NCBI GenBank assembly: GCA_016841965.1
Contig: JAEANN010000054.1
Coordinates: forward strand, 62,001 to 126,000
From: Candidatus Roseilinea mizusawaensis
Lineage (GTDB): Bacteria > Chloroflexota > Anaerolineae > J036 > Brachytrichaceae
DNA length: 64,000 nt
Direction of reading: 5' to 3'
Part shown: positions 1 to 9,697 of the stretch, piece by piece
Numbering within the stretch: the first letter of the stretch is position 1
Layout: each line of letters opens with the position of its first letter
The notes under the pieces: model-generated
Told to the model about the DNA's origin: nothing
Databases searched by the model: none
Seen by the model: only the letters and a program-made list of their open reading frames with translations
Position numbers and translations under genes: made by a program

Positions 1-2188
1 AGATCACTTCGCGCTGCTTATTGACTACATCGTCATACTTGATGACGTGCTTGCGCAGGTCAAAGTTATAGCCTTCTACCTTTTCCTGCGCCTGTTCGAT
101 GCTCTTGCTGAGGATGCCGTATTCGAGCGGCACATCGTCCTCGATGTTTAGGCGAGTCATCAGCGCTTTGACGCGCTCGCCGCCGAAGCGTTGCATAAGC
201 TCATCTTCGAGTGACACGTAGAAACGGGTGGAGCCGGGGTCGCCCTGGCGGGCGCAGCGGCCGCGCAACTGATTGTCGATACGCCGCGCCTCGTGCCGTT
301 CAGTGCCGATGACATGCAGGCCGCCCAGTTCGAGCACTTTCTTCTTCTGTGCGCTGGTTTCGGCTTCAGCTTCGGCCAGCGCAGCCTGCCAGATTTCCCT
401 GGGCGCCTGGGTCAGGTCAAGGCCCTGTTTGCGCAACCGCTCGCGGGCGATGCCCTCTGGGTTGCCGCCAAGCAGGATGTCCACGCCGCGGCCGGCCATG
501 TTGGTGGCGATCGTCACCGCGCCCAGCCGGCCGGCCTGCGCAATAATGAGCGCTTCTTTCTCGTGCTGCTTGGCGTTCAGCACCTGATGTTCGATGCCTT
601 TGCGGCGCAGCATCTCACTCAGCATTTCGCTTGTCTCGATGGCAATCGTGCCGACCAAGATCGGGCGACCGGTCTTATGCACCTCGGCGATCTCATTGAC
701 CACTGCTTTGAACTTGGCGTCGCGCGTCTTGTACACCAAGTCGGCATAGTCCAGCCGGCGGAAGTATTTGCGCTGCGGGTTCTTGGGGTCGATAAAGACG
801 GTGATGGGCGAGCCGTCCACGAATTTGTCTTTCTGCTCGACCAGCTTCTTTTGCATGGCCTGATACTCAATATTCGTCGGCAACGGGACCACTTCGAGGT
901 TGTAAATCTTGAAGAATTCCTCTGCCTCGGTCATGGCTGTGCCGGTCATGCCAGATAGCTTGTCGTACATGCGGAAGAAATTTTGGAAGGTGATGGTGGC
1001 GTAAGTCAACGATTCACGCTGCACCTTCACGCCTTCTTTGGCTTCAATGGCCTGGTGCAGGCCCTCGCTGAAGCGCCGGCCATACATCAGGCGGCCGGTG
1101 AATTCGTCCACAATGATGATCTCGCGTTTGTCGCTGACCACATAATCCCGGTCGCGCTCGTAGATGGCATGGGCGCGCAGTGCGTTGTCCAGATAGGGCG
1201 TCATCTCGGCATGCTCGGCCGAGTACAAGTTCTCGATCCCCAGCATCTTCTCGATGTGGATGATGCCCTGTTCGGTCAATGTCACGTTTTTGGTTTTGGC
1301 TTCGACGATATAGTCGCCATCGGGATTTTTGGGGTCGTTGTTCTTGCTCGGCTCCAGCCGGCGCACCAGCTCCGCAAATCGCTTGTACAGCGGCGATGGC
1401 TCATCGGCCTGCCCGCTAATGATGAGCGGCGTGCGCGCCTCGTCGATCAGCAAGTTGTCCACTTCGTCGATTACGGCGAAGTGCAACAAGGGTTGGCCGT
1501 CTTCGTCCACACGCTGCACGCACTCGCTCAAGTCTTGGGTCATGTTGTCGCGCAGGTAGTCGAAGCCGTACTCATTGTTGGTGCCATAGGTAATGTCTGC
1601 GCGATAGCAGTCGGCGCGTTTGACCGGCCGCAAGTTGAGCAGCCGGTCATCTTTCGAAGGGTACGTCGGGTCGTACAGGTAAGAGGCGTCGTCGGGGCGG
1701 CCCTCGCCGGCGCTTTGGATGATTCCCACGCTGAGGCCGAGCGCGTGATACACCGCGCCCATCCACTGCGCGTCGCGTTTGGCCAAGTAGTCGTTCTGGG
1801 TCACCAGATGCGCCCCCAGTCCGGCCAGCGCGTTCAAGTACAGCGGCAGGGTAGCAACCAATGTTTTGCCTTCGCCGGTGCGCATTTCGGCAATCTTGCC
1901 CTGATGCAGCAACGCCCCACCGACCAATTGCACATCGTAGTGGCGCATGCCCAGGGTACGCCGGGCAGCTTCGCGCACGGCCGCGAACGCTTCGGGCATT
2001 AGGTCGTCCAGTGTCTCGCCGTCGGCCAGGCGGCGGCGGAATTCGTCGGTCTTGGCGCGCAACTCGGCGTCGGTCAGTTGCATATACTCCGGTTCCAGGG
2101 CGGCGCAGCGGCTCACCAGGGGTGTCAGCCGGGCCAGAGCTTTGGTCGTGTCATCACCGACCAACCGGTTGAGAAAATTCTTCAGCAT
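1..2188 (-). CDS. secA: Preprotein translocase ATPase SecA (C-terminus cut by window edge)
   Basis: SecA is the ATPase motor that pushes unfolded preproteins through SecYEG at the cytoplasmic membrane. About 729 residues are visible, starting at ATG 2188 and still open at base 1. The Walker A stretch TGEGKT lies near residue 103, the DEVD/DEAR helicase motif near residues 238-250, the preprotein cross-linking region follows, and the [17 protein letters not shown] signature of nucleotide-binding fold 2 is near residue 556. The family is usually 800-1000 residues, so roughly the last 100-250 are missing, including any C-terminal zinc motif. The gene lies 100 bp downstream of the AceE-like gene, with a hairpin between them at 2214-2235, so it probably has its own promoter. 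Identification is secure. Confidence 0.97.
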   Translation of the reverse strand, partial: MLKNFLNRLVGDDTTKALARLTPLVSRCAALEPEYMQLTDAELRAKTDEFRRRLADGETLDDLMPEAFAAVREAARRTLGMRHYDVQLVGGALLHQGKIAEMRTGEGKTLVATLPLYLNALAGLGAHLVTQNDYLAKRDAQWMGAVYHALGLSVGIIQSAGEGRPDDASYLYDPTYPSKDDRLLNLRPVKRADCYRADITYGTNNEYGFDYLRDNMTQDLSECVQRVDEDGQPLLHFAVIDEVDNLLIDEARTPLIISGQADEPSPLYKRFAELVRRLEPSKNNDPKNPDGDYIVEAKTKNVTLTEQGIIHIEKMLGIENLYSAEHAEMTPYLDNALRAHAIYERDRDYVVSDKREIIIVDEFTGRLMYGRRFSEGLHQAIEAKEGVKVQRESLTYATITFQNFFRMYDKLSGMTGTAMTEAEEFFKIYNLEVVPLPTNIEYQAMQKKLVEQKDKFVDGSPITVFIDPKNPQRKYFRRLDYADLVYKTRDAKFKAVVNEIAEVHKTGRPILVGTIAIETSEMLSEMLRRKGIEHQVLNAKQHEKEALIIAQAGRLGAVTIATNMAGRGVDILLGGNPEGIARERLRKQGLDLTQAPREIWQAALAEAEAETSAQKKKVLELGGLHVIGTERHEARRIDNQLRGRCARQGDPGSTRFYVSLEDELMQRFGGERVKALMTRLNIEDDVPLEYGILSKSIEQAQEKVEGYNFDLRKHVIKYDDVVNKQREVI

Positions 2189-2213
2189 AGCGATCCATGA
2201 AATAGAGTGGCAA

Positions 2214-2235
2214 GGGCGGGTCTATAAACCCGCCC
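2214..2235. terminator. Hairpin between the AceE-like gene and secA
   Basis: A perfect 8-bp stem (GGGCGGGT at 2214-2221, ACCCGCCC at 2228-2235) with a 6-nt loop lies after the stop of the AceE-like gene on the minus strand. It is followed there by TTGCC rather than a T run, so it is a weak intrinsic terminator at best. Its loop and inner stem nearly match the terminator at 11637-11665. Confidence 0.45.
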
Positions 2236-2288
2236 CTGCAACGTAACGATCCATTCAGGCCAAGCGCAAGGATTATAGCAGCCGGCGC

Positions 2289-4712
2289 TTAGCCATCCAG
2301 CAGCCTGAACGCGGCCGCCACAACGCTGAGTGTGTCGATGCCCATATAACGATACACGTCCTGTCGGCTGCCCGACTGCCCAAACCGATCGACACCCAGC
2401 GAAACGGTGCGCTGCCCAAAAGTGCTGCCGATCCAGGCCAGCGCATGCGACGCGCCATCGTGAACGGTGACCATCGGGGCGCTGCGCAGATCTTCGGGAA
2501 TCAGCGTTACCAAATGCTGGCTCTCGCGTCCATGCTGTTTCCAGTCCTCGTATAGCCGGCGCGGGCGGGTTAGATGAATGACATTGACGCCCACGCCTTC
2601 GCGCTCCAGGTAATCTGCCGCTGCCAGGACATCGGGCAACACTGCGCCGCAGGTCACCAGATGCACAAGCGGGTCAGACCGGGCAGGCACGCGAATGCGA
2701 TAACCGCCGGCCAGCGCCTGCCGGCGCAGGGCATCGAGGCCCAGCCGATCAATGGCCGGCTGCATCAAAGCCTGCTCAACCGGCCGCGTGCTTAACCTGA
2801 GATAGGTGCTGCGCCCTTCTGCGCGGTCGCAGCACTGGCGCAACGCCTCGAGCAGCGCCCACTCCACCTCGACTGCAAAGCACGGCTCCCAAAAGTCCAG
2901 GTTGGGCAACTCGAACCCCAGCGAGGGCGTGACCGACGACTGATGCGCGCCGCCTTCGGGCGAAAGCGTCACCCCGCTGGGCGTGCCGGCAAAAATGAAC
3001 TTCGAGCCGGAGTACAGCCCATAGATCAACGCATCGAGACCGCGACACACAAACGGGTCGTACACCGTGCCGATGGGAAACAGAATCTGTCCGTTGATCT
3101 CGTGCGACAGGCCGAGCTGCCCCAGCAGCATGAACAGGTTCATCTCCGAAATGCCCAGTTCGATGTGCCGGCCCCTCGCGCCGGCCTGCCAGTTCAACGC
3201 CCGCGCGCGACCTGCTTCATAGTCCGTTGCCGCGCGCAGCGAGAAGGTGCCCACTTTGTTGATCCAGCCGGCCAGGTTGGTCGACACACTCACATCGGGC
3301 GACGAGGTGACAATGCGTTCCCCCAGGCCGGGTGCGTCAGCCAGTCGCAACAACGCGCGCCCGAACGCCTCTTGGGTCGAGGCTACTGGCAGATTGGATG
3401 CATTCAACACCGCCGGGATTGCTGCGGGCGTGATGGCCGGCGGGCGCGCAGGATGCGGGCGGCGCACACCATCGGGTGACTGCGCGCGCAGGCCCAGTCG
3501 CTCGGCTGACTGGGCGCACCAGCGCCCTTCGGGCGAGCCGGGGTCAAAACCATCCCACTGATGCGCGTCGTCGATGCCCAGCAATCTTTGAAAAGCTGTC
3601 ATGCGCTCCGGGCTGAGCAGGGCCGAGTGATTGAGCGGATCGCCGGCGATTGGCAATCCCCAGCCTTTGATTGTGTACGCAAAGATGACGGTGGGTTGTG
3701 AGGTGCTGCCGGCTTTGGCCAGCACTTGCAACAACACGCGCAGGTCATGCCCACCCAGATTTGCCAGCAGGCTGGGCAACTCGGCGTCTGTGACAGGCGC
3801 GATGGCGCGGGCGATGTCGGCGCTGTTCGAGTACTCGGATAACGCTTTGCGGATGGTTGGGCCGTCGCTGCGAATCAGGCTTTGATACTGCTCATTGCTC
3901 ATGTCGTCGATACACTGTCGCAGCGCCTGACCACCCGGCCGGGCGTAGGCCGCCTGAAGCCGCAGCCCATACTTCGCCTCCAGCACCTGCCAGCCACAGG
4001 CAGCAAAGATCTGCTTCAGCCGGCCGGCGCGCACACCCGGCACTACCCGATCGAGACTTTGCCGGTTCAAATCGATGATCCAGATCACGTTGCGCAAATC
4101 CTGCAACGACTCTTCGATGATGGCCTCCCAGACGTTGCCCTCGTCAAGTTCCGCATCGCCGCTGAGCGCGATGAAGCGTCGGGCATCGGTGTCGCCAAAG
4201 TGGGCGTGGGCATAGTGCTGGGTCAGCGCGGCAAAAGCCGGGGCCACCGCGCCCAATCCCACCGAGCCGGTCGAAAAGTCCACAGGATCGATATCTTTGG
4301 TGCGGCTGGGATAGGCTTGCAAGCCACCGAACTGGCGCAGCGTGGTGAGGTAGCGTTTGGGCAGTGCGCCCAACAGCGACATGATGGCGTGAAAGACCGG
4401 CGAGGCGTGCGGCTTGATAGACACACGATCGCCTGCGCGCAGGAAGTGAAAATACAGCGCCGTCATGATGCTGACAACCGAAGCAGAGGACGCCTGATGA
4501 CCGCCGATCTTGACACCCTCCGGATTGGGGCGGACATGGTTGGCATGATGGATGATATTGGTGGCCAGCCACAGCACGCGTTGCTGGATGCTTTCTAGAA
4601 TAGCGATGTCGTCATCGGTGAGGCCGGCGGTGTTGGCGAGAGAAGCTGAAAGGAATGATACGTCTTGCGCGCCGGGCGCAATATGAGGCTCCGAAACAGC
4701 TTGGGTTTGCAT
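2289..4712 (-). CDS. Transketolase-family thiamine-diphosphate enzyme, AceE-like (homodimeric pyruvate dehydrogenase E1 type)
   Basis: The 807-residue protein has the three-domain layout of transketolase and homodimeric 2-oxoacid dehydrogenase E1. The ThDP/Mg motif begins GDAELDEGN near residue 184 and is followed about 25 residues later by DLNRQSLDR, closely paralleling GDGEMDE...NLQRLD of E. coli AceE. A TIKGWGLPIAGD segment matches the AKTIKGYG loop, and ELGISEMN in the second half aligns with the EGINELG pyrimidine-domain motif. ATG 4712 is preferred over a start at 4817 because the latter would overlap fmt by 47 bp and adds a sequence unlike the family. No E2 or E3 gene lies nearby, so it may act alone or on another 2-keto substrate. 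The family is clear; the substrate is not. Confidence 0.8.
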   Translation of the reverse strand: MQTQAVSEPHIAPGAQDVSFLSASLANTAGLTDDDIAILESIQQRVLWLATNIIHHANHVRPNPEGVKIGGHQASSASVVSIMTALYFHFLRAGDRVSIKPHASPVFHAIMSLLGALPKRYLTTLRQFGGLQAYPSRTKDIDPVDFSTGSVGLGAVAPAFAALTQHYAHAHFGDTDARRFIALSGDAELDEGNVWEAIIEESLQDLRNVIWIIDLNRQSLDRVVPGVRAGRLKQIFAACGWQVLEAKYGLRLQAAYARPGGQALRQCIDDMSNEQYQSLIRSDGPTIRKALSEYSNSADIARAIAPVTDAELPSLLANLGGHDLRVLLQVLAKAGSTSQPTVIFAYTIKGWGLPIAGDPLNHSALLSPERMTAFQRLLGIDDAHQWDGFDPGSPEGRWCAQSAERLGLRAQSPDGVRRPHPARPPAITPAAIPAVLNASNLPVASTQEAFGRALLRLADAPGLGERIVTSSPDVSVSTNLAGWINKVGTFSLRAATDYEAGRARALNWQAGARGRHIELGISEMNLFMLLGQLGLSHEINGQILFPIGTVYDPFVCRGLDALIYGLYSGSKFIFAGTPSGVTLSPEGGAHQSSVTPSLGFELPNLDFWEPCFAVEVEWALLEALRQCCDRAEGRSTYLRLSTRPVEQALMQPAIDRLGLDALRRQALAGGYRIRVPARSDPLVHLVTCGAVLPDVLAAADYLEREGVGVNVIHLTRPRRLYEDWKQHGRESQHLVTLIPEDLRSAPMVTVHDGASHALAWIGSTFGQRTVSLGVDRFGQSGSRQDVYRYMGIDTLSVVAAAFRLLDG

Positions 4713-4770
4713 GTGCGCAAGGATAAACGCGCATGTGGCGAGCGTCAACCGGCAAGGCGCTGCCGAAACT

Positions 4771-5709
4771 TTAATCCCCCAGGCAATTGACGGGCAGTTC
4801 GCGCTGGCCGCGCGCAAAATCGGCGCCGGGCATGGGACGCTTGCCCTCTGGTTGTACTTCGATTAACTCAACAGCGCCATCGCCACACCGGACGCACAGC
4901 GCTTTGCCGGCCAGGAAGACCCGACCGAATGGCAGCGCGGCTTGCTGCGCGTCCACGATGCGCGGGGCTGCGCGCAACACGCGCAACAGCCGGCCTTCCC
5001 ATCGTGTGAACGCCGACGGCCACGGCGACATGGCCCGCACGTGCCGTTCGATTTCCACGGCGCTGCGCCGCCAGTCAATGCGCCCATCTTCTTTTTTCAG
5101 CAGGCCGCATTTAGTCGCACGCGTCTCGTCCTGCGGCTGGGGCTGAATGAGGCCGGCCAGATAGCCCGGCAACGTCTCGATCAACAACGCAGCGCCCAGC
5201 TCGGCCAGGCGCGCTCCCAGCGCGCCGGCAGTGTCATCGGGGCAGATAGCTTCGCTGCGTTGAGTCAAAATCGGGCCGGTGTCCAGGCCGGCATCCATTT
5301 GCATGATCGTGACGCCGGTCACTGCGTCGCCGGCGGCAATGGCCGCGCTGATCGGCGAGGCGCCGCGCCAGCGTGGCAACAGGGAGGCATGCACATTGAC
5401 ACACCCATGCGGCGGCAACGCCAGCACAGGCCGGCGCAAAATCTGCCCAAACGCCGCCACCACAATCACATCGGGCGCATAGGCGCGCAGTTGCTCCACC
5501 ACTTCCGGCGGCTTCAGCGATTCGGGTTGCAACACCGGCGCGCCGTGTTCCAGCGCTAGCGTTTTGACCGGCGAGACCGACACCACGCGCCCGCGCCCGG
5601 CAGCGGCATCGGGCTGCGTGACGACGGCAACAACTTCGTGATGCGACAGAAGCGCCCGCAGGGTTGGCACGGCGAACTGGGGCGTGCCCATGAACATGAC
5701 TCTGGCCAT
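4771..5709 (-). CDS. fmt: Methionyl-tRNA formyltransferase
   Basis: Fmt formylates the amino group of Met-tRNAfMet with 10-formyl-tetrahydrofolate for translation initiation. The 312-residue length is normal. The N-terminal MGTPQFAVPTL motif, the folate-binding and catalytic segment NVHASLLPRWRGASPI (catalytic Asn and His) near residue 105 and the MDAGLDTGP loop carrying the catalytic Asp are all present, followed by the C-terminal OB-fold domain. A GAGGGG ribosome site lies about 12 nt upstream of ATG 5709. The usual partner def is not adjacent; the downstream gene is the AceE-like enzyme, 58 bp away on the same strand. Confidence 0.96.
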   Translation of the reverse strand: MARVMFMGTPQFAVPTLRALLSHHEVVAVVTQPDAAAGRGRVVSVSPVKTLALEHGAPVLQPESLKPPEVVEQLRAYAPDVIVVAAFGQILRRPVLALPPHGCVNVHASLLPRWRGASPISAAIAAGDAVTGVTIMQMDAGLDTGPILTQRSEAICPDDTAGALGARLAELGAALLIETLPGYLAGLIQPQPQDETRATKCGLLKKEDGRIDWRRSAVEIERHVRAMSPWPSAFTRWEGRLLRVLRAAPRIVDAQQAALPFGRVFLAGKALCVRCGDGAVELIEVQPEGKRPMPGADFARGQRELPVNCLGD

Positions 5710-5914
5710 GCCATGAGTCTAACCCCTCGCGCCGGCCTGATGCCTGCGACCGGTTGCGCTTGTTTGCGCGCCCAAAATGGCGCACCCTGATGTGCGCAGA
5801 GGGGTGCGGCTTCACCCATTCTCACCAGCGCCGAGCCGGCGCAAACGGGTTAAGATCAAAGGCTGTGGCGTCGTCCCATCGCACGCTGTGCCAAACCATG
5901 AGGAGGAAGCAAGC

Positions 5915-6907
5915 ATGAGCGATAGACTGCGTGTGGGAATTGTTGGATGCGGCGGCATCGCGCGCGCTCACGTGAGCGCATATCATAGCATTCCCGAAGT
6001 TGATATCGTGAGCGTGCACGATGTGGTTCCGGCAGCGGCCGAGGCGCTGGCGCGCGAGACCGATGCGCGCATCGCCAAATCACCCCAGGAAATGGCCGCT
6101 GTCGATGATCTGGACGCGGTGAGCATTTGCACTCCGCCGGCGTTGCACTTCGAACATTGCCGGCCGTTTCTCGAAGCGCGCATCGCGGTGTTGTGCGAGA
6201 AACCTCTCGAAGCGAACACGCGCGCCGCTGCCCGGCTGGCTGAACTCACCCGGCGCAGCCGCACGTTGTTCATGACCGCCTTTTGCCATCGCTTCCACCC
6301 GGCCGTCATCGAGCTAAAAAAACTGATCGACAACGGCGCGCTGGGCAAGCCGCTGCTGTTTCGCAACATCTTCGGCGGCTATCTGCCATTGAAAGGCAAT
6401 CATCGCGCGAATCCGGCGCTGTCGGGCGGGGGCGTTATCATCGACAACGGCTCGCACTCGGTCGATCTGTTCCGCTTTCTGGTGGGCGAGCCGACTGCGG
6501 TGCAGGCAGTGGCCGGCAATGCGATGCAGAAGTTGCCGATCGAGGACTTTGGCATGATCGTGCTGGAGCGGCGCGGCAAAGTGTTCGGCGAGATCACGTC
6601 GAGCTATTCGTTGAAGGGCTGCGGCAACTGGCTCGAATGGTATGGCACGCAGGGTGTCGCCATGGTCAGCTACTGGAATCCGGGTGAGCCGGATTTGAAG
6701 TATCGGATCGAGGGTCAGACGGAATGGACGCCGATCGATTGCAGCTCACATCCCGATCGCTTCGCCGGTGAAATTGGGCATTTCATCGGGTGTGTTCGCG
6801 CCGGCCAGCGCAAGGCGGCTGTCACCGTCGAGGACGGCTATCGCGCCAGCGTCATCATCCAGGCTGCGTATGAATCGGCTGCCAAGGGCAAGAAGATCGC
6901 GCTATAA
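5915..6907 (+). CDS. Gfo/Idh/MocA family NAD(P)-dependent oxidoreductase
   Basis: Members of this family oxidise or reduce sugars, inositols and related cyclic polyols. The 330-residue protein opens with the Rossmann motif GIVGCGGIARAH and has the conserved CEKPLE motif near residue 96 whose lysine contacts the substrate. A second domain contains GGGVIIDNGSHSVDLFRFL with the conserved Asp/His pair. ATG 5915 was chosen because AGGAGG lies 8 nt upstream (5901-5906), while the longer frame from 5777 has no ribosome site. The next plus-strand gene is a xylose-isomerase-like TIM-barrel protein 162 bp away, a common pairing in inositol and sugar catabolism. The exact substrate cannot be read from sequence. 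Confidence 0.9.
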   Translation: MSDRLRVGIVGCGGIARAHVSAYHSIPEVDIVSVHDVVPAAAEALARETDARIAKSPQEMAAVDDLDAVSICTPPALHFEHCRPFLEARIAVLCEKPLEANTRAAARLAELTRRSRTLFMTAFCHRFHPAVIELKKLIDNGALGKPLLFRNIFGGYLPLKGNHRANPALSGGGVIIDNGSHSVDLFRFLVGEPTAVQAVAGNAMQKLPIEDFGMIVLERRGKVFGEITSSYSLKGCGNWLEWYGTQGVAMVSYWNPGEPDLKYRIEGQTEWTPIDCSSHPDRFAGEIGHFIGCVRAGQRKAAVTVEDGYRASVIIQAAYESAAKGKKIAL

Positions 6908-6983
6908 GCTAAGCTGCGCGGGCGCAATTGCGGGCGTAATCAGGCGCTTCGTTGCGCTATAGCGCGCGCGGCCCAATCTTGCG

Positions 6984-7049
6984 TATTGCATATTGCGTGT
7001 TCTGTGCTCTGTACTCTGTCATCTGTCATCTGGCTACTGGCTACTGGCT
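6984..7049 (+). repeat. Degenerate 7-bp tandem array in the leader of the TIM-barrel isomerase gene
   Basis: From 7001 to 7049 the sequence reads in seven consecutive 7-bp units: TCTGTGC, TCTGTAC, TCTGTCA, TCTGTCA, TCTGGCT, ACTGGCT, ACTGGCT. Two more 7-mers, TATTGCA and TATTGCG, lie at 6984-6997. The array ends 20 nt before ATG 7070 and abuts its ribosome-binding site. No promoter was recognised in the 162-bp spacer. Confidence 0.85.
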
Positions 7050-7069
7050 ACTAAAAGAAGGAGTGTGTC

Positions 7070-7933
7070 ATGGGCAGGTTCAAGATTGGTGTGATGAGCG
7101 ATTCGTTTCGGCTGCCGCCGCGCGAGGGCGTTCGGAAATCAAAGGAAGTCGGCGCCGACGGTATTCAGGTCTATGCCGTGGCCGGCGAAATTTGCCCGGA
7201 AGTGATGGATCGATCCACACGCGCCGACTTCAAACACTATTGCGCAAGTCTCGGGCTGGAGATTGCCGCGTTGTGCGGCGACCTGGGCGGGCACGGCTTC
7301 GAGCGCGCCGATGACAACATTGCCAAGGTCGAGCGGTCGAAGCGCATCGTCGATCTGGCGGTTGATCTCGGCGCGCCGGTGGTCACAACGCACATCGGCG
7401 TCGTGCCGGCCAACCGCGCGCACCCGCGCTACGCCATCATGCAGGCCGCATGCCGCGAGTTGGGCAACTATGCGCACAAAGCTGGCGTCACCTTCGCCAT
7501 CGAGACCGGCCCCGAAACCGCCGCCGTGCTCAAAACATTCCTCGACGATGTCGGCTCGCCCGGCATCGGCGTCAACCTTGACCCGGCCAACTTCGTCATG
7601 GTCACCGGCCAGGACCCGGTTGAAGCTGTTCAGATTTTGAAAGACTATATCGTCCACACTCATGCCAAAGATGGCATCCGGCTGAAGCCCAGCGACCCCG
7701 AGCAAGTCTATGGGGCATTCGCCAAGGGCAGTGTGGCCGGCTTGACTGCCGCCGACATTGCTCAACTTTTCCAGGAAGTGCCGCTCGGCCAGGGTGACGT
7801 GCCCTGGGACGCTTATCTGAATGCGCTAGAGTCAATCGGCTATACCGGCTTTCTGACCATCGAGCGCGAAGTGGGCGACACGCCCGAACAAGACATTCGA
7901 GACGCGATTCAGTTTTTGCGCGCCAAAGCGTAG
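7070..7933 (+). CDS. Xylose isomerase-like TIM-barrel sugar isomerase/epimerase
   Basis: The 287-residue protein matches the AP-endonuclease-2/xylose-isomerase-like superfamily, which isomerises or epimerises sugars and inosose derivatives using a divalent metal. Likely metal ligands are the Glu in AIETGPE (near residue 143), the Asp in NLDPANF (near 177), the His in HTHAKD (near 206) and the Glu in TIERE near the C-terminus. AAGGAG at 7058-7063 sits 6 nt upstream of ATG 7070. It follows the Gfo/Idh gene on the same strand and probably serves the same polyol pathway. A specific function such as IolE or IolI cannot be assigned. Confidence 0.88.
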   Translation: MGRFKIGVMSDSFRLPPREGVRKSKEVGADGIQVYAVAGEICPEVMDRSTRADFKHYCASLGLEIAALCGDLGGHGFERADDNIAKVERSKRIVDLAVDLGAPVVTTHIGVVPANRAHPRYAIMQAACRELGNYAHKAGVTFAIETGPETAAVLKTFLDDVGSPGIGVNLDPANFVMVTGQDPVEAVQILKDYIVHTHAKDGIRLKPSDPEQVYGAFAKGSVAGLTAADIAQLFQEVPLGQGDVPWDAYLNALESIGYTGFLTIEREVGDTPEQDIRDAIQFLRAKA

Positions 7934-7953
7934 CCGCGTCGAATTCCACTTTG

Positions 7954-8261
7954 TTCATTCTGGAGGGCGCGCTGATCGCGGTGGTTGGCGTGGGGTTTGG
8001 TGTGGCGCTGGGCGTGGTGGGCATTGACTATAGCAATTCACCCCGCTCACAGAATACACCGCCCTGATCAGCGGCACGGTGTATCCCACATTGGGGCTGG
8101 ACAATCTCCTTCAGCGCGGTCTGACCGTGATCGTCATCGCCATCCTGGCCTCCTTCTATCCGGCGCGCGAAGCGGCGCACGAAGCGGCGCACGAAGCGGC
8201 GCGCGAAGCGGCGCACGAAGCGGCGCACAGTGAGCCGGCCAAAGCGTTGCACTACGTGTGA
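7954..8261 (+). pseudogene. Decayed C-terminus of a FtsX/MacB-type ABC permease
   Basis: Reading from 7954 gives FILEGALIAVVGVGFGVALG, the penultimate membrane segment of a MacB/LolC-type permease. The frame breaks near 8035-8037 and resumes as FTPLTEYTALISGTVYP, then a last membrane helix and the typical ending EPAKALHYV with a stop at 8259-8261. The N-terminal two thirds and any start codon are absent. Between the last helix (SFYPAR) and EPAKALHYV the 12-bp tandem array 8161-8228 adds about five EAAH repeats, absent from normal permeases. The remnant lies directly before another permease fragment and an intact ATPase, so this is a dying exporter operon. Confidence 0.75.
8161..8228 (+). repeat. 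12-bp tandem array, unit GAAGCGGCGCAC
   Basis: Five full copies run from 8169 to 8228, with a partial copy at 8161-8168. Units 1, 2, 4 and 5 are identical and unit 3 differs only at base 11 (G for A). In the permease frame each unit reads EAAH or EAAR. The same 12-mer, in either orientation and slightly changed, occurs at 14411, 23251 and 47929. Confidence 0.95.
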
Positions 8262-8269
8262 GGTTCACC

Positions 8270-8542
8270 ATGATTCAACTGTTCAAGACAGCCTGGCGCG
8301 ACCTCGGCCGCAACCGGCGGCGGTTGTTCTTCTCGGCTCTGGCATTGGGCATGGGTCTGGCAGTCTTGTTGTTAATAGCCGCTGTCATCAAAGGCGAGAT
8401 GCGCAACTCGATGAATGCCGCCATCCATCTGAACAGCGGCCACTTACCGGAGACAACGTTAACCTGCTGGTCAACACCTCATCTGGACGAGCAGCCGGCT
8501 GGTCTGCGGGCCGGCATGAGCGTCGAAGTGCGATTTGACTGA
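8270..8542 (+). pseudogene. Truncated ABC permease N-terminus joined to an unrelated tail
   Basis: From ATG 8270 the frame reads MIQLFKTAWRDLGRNRRRLF, then a hydrophobic helix and GEMRNSMN, the standard N-terminus of a FtsX/MacB-type permease. Homology stops after about 60 residues, at NSGHL. The remainder ends in GLRAGMSVEVRFD, which resembles the C-terminal beta strand of HlyD/MacA-type adaptors; the overlapping frame reads DNVNLLVNTSSGRAA just before it. The simplest reading is a large internal deletion that fused a permease start to an adaptor end. A functional permease should be 380-400 residues. The adaptor identification is tentative. Confidence 0.65.
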
Positions 8543-8574
8543 GGCCCGCCGGCAAGCGGTAAACTTGCGCTCAA

Positions 8575-9687
8575 ATGTGCGCACAGGCTGCACTGGCTCA
8601 GAGGCAGGCTTTCATCCGCCTGCGTGGGGTAACCAAAGCCTATAAGACCGGCGCCGGCGAGGTCACGGTGCTGAAGGGGATTGACCTCGATTTCGGGCAG
8701 GGCGAATTCGTCGCCATCATCGGCAAGTCCGGCAGCGGGAAATCCACGCTCATCAATATGCTGACCGGCATCGACCGGCCCACCGCCGGCGAAGTGTGGG
8801 TGGGCGACACAGCAGTGCACACGCTTAGCGAAGGGCAGATGGCGGTCTGGCGCGGGCGCAATCTGGGTATCGTCTTCCAGTTCTTCCAGTTGTTGCCGAT
8901 GTTGTCGCTGGTCGAGAATGTGATGCTGCCGATGGATTTCTGCAACACCTATCCCCCGCGCCGGCGGCGCGAACGCGCTATGCATCTACTGGGCCTGGTA
9001 GATATGGCCACACATGCGCATAAGCTTCCCTCGGCACTATCCGGCGGCCAGCAACAACGTGTGGCCATCGCCCGCGCGCTGGCCAACGATCCACCGGTGA
9101 TCGTAGCCGACGAGCCGACCGGCAACCTCGACTCCAAAACCGCCGAAGCGGTGTTTGCGTTGTTCCAACAATTGACGGCGCAGGGCAAGACGCTGATCAT
9201 GGTCACCCACGACAGCAGCCTGGCCCAACGCGCGCACCGCACGGTGCTGATCGCCGACGGTGAAATCGTCAACGAGTATGTGGCGCGCGCGCTGCCTACT
9301 CTGACGCACCAGCAAATGCTGCACGCCACGCGCCGGCTGCAACCCCTGCATTTCCCACCTGGCGCAACCATTATCCAGGAAGACACGCACGGCGATCAGT
9401 TTTTCATCGTCACTGCGGGGACGGCGAACGTGTTTTTGCGCCGACCCGGCGCTTCGGATGTGATGGTCGCCAGCTACGGGCCCGGCCAGTACTTCGGCGA
9501 GATCGAGGCGCTGCGCGGCGGCAAGTGGCGCGCCACGATTCGCGCTGCGCCCGATACCCCGGTGGATGTGGTCGCGCTCGACCGCGCCACGTTCATAGCA
9601 CTGCTGGCCGAGTCTGAGGCGACGCGCGAGGTGATCGAACGGGTGGTCGAAAGCCGGCTGGCCGAGAACGAGACCAGCCGGCTATGA
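8575..9687 (+). CDS. MacB/LolD-type ABC ATPase fused to a C-terminal cyclic-nucleotide-binding domain
   Basis: Residues 1-235 form a complete ABC ATPase of the lipoprotein/macrolide exporter class: Walker [10 protein letters not shown] near residue 57, Q-loop IVFQFFQ, signature LSGGQQQR near 155, Walker [14 protein letters not shown] and the switch His in VTHDSS. Residues 240-370 resemble a CAP/CNBD beta barrel, with [20 protein letters not shown] and [20 protein letters not shown] standing in for the phosphate-binding cassette. Such ATPases are normally about 230 residues, so the fusion suggests ligand-gated transport. Its permeases just upstream are broken (7954-8542), so it is either orphaned or serves permeases elsewhere. 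No clear ribosome site precedes ATG 8575. Confidence 0.88.
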   Translation: MCAQAALAQRQAFIRLRGVTKAYKTGAGEVTVLKGIDLDFGQGEFVAIIGKSGSGKSTLINMLTGIDRPTAGEVWVGDTAVHTLSEGQMAVWRGRNLGIVFQFFQLLPMLSLVENVMLPMDFCNTYPPRRRRERAMHLLGLVDMATHAHKLPSALSGGQQQRVAIARALANDPPVIVADEPTGNLDSKTAEAVFALFQQLTAQGKTLIMVTHDSSLAQRAHRTVLIADGEIVNEYVARALPTLTHQQMLHATRRLQPLHFPPGATIIQEDTHGDQFFIVTAGTANVFLRRPGASDVMVASYGPGQYFGEIEALRGGKWRATIRAAPDTPVDVVALDRATFIALLAESEATREVIERVVESRLAENETSRL

Positions 9688-9697
9688 GACCCCGGCG

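Noticed and set aside
983-2002. 339-codon open frame on the plus strand
   Set aside because: Antisense to secA, which is unambiguous.
4713-4817. Longer start for the AceE-like gene
   Set aside because: Would overlap fmt by 47 bp and add 35 residues unlike the family; ATG 4712 is used instead.
8161-8228. CRISPR-like array
   Set aside because: The 12-bp units are contiguous without spacers, and no cas gene is present. The same applies to the arrays at 14411, 31181 and 47929.
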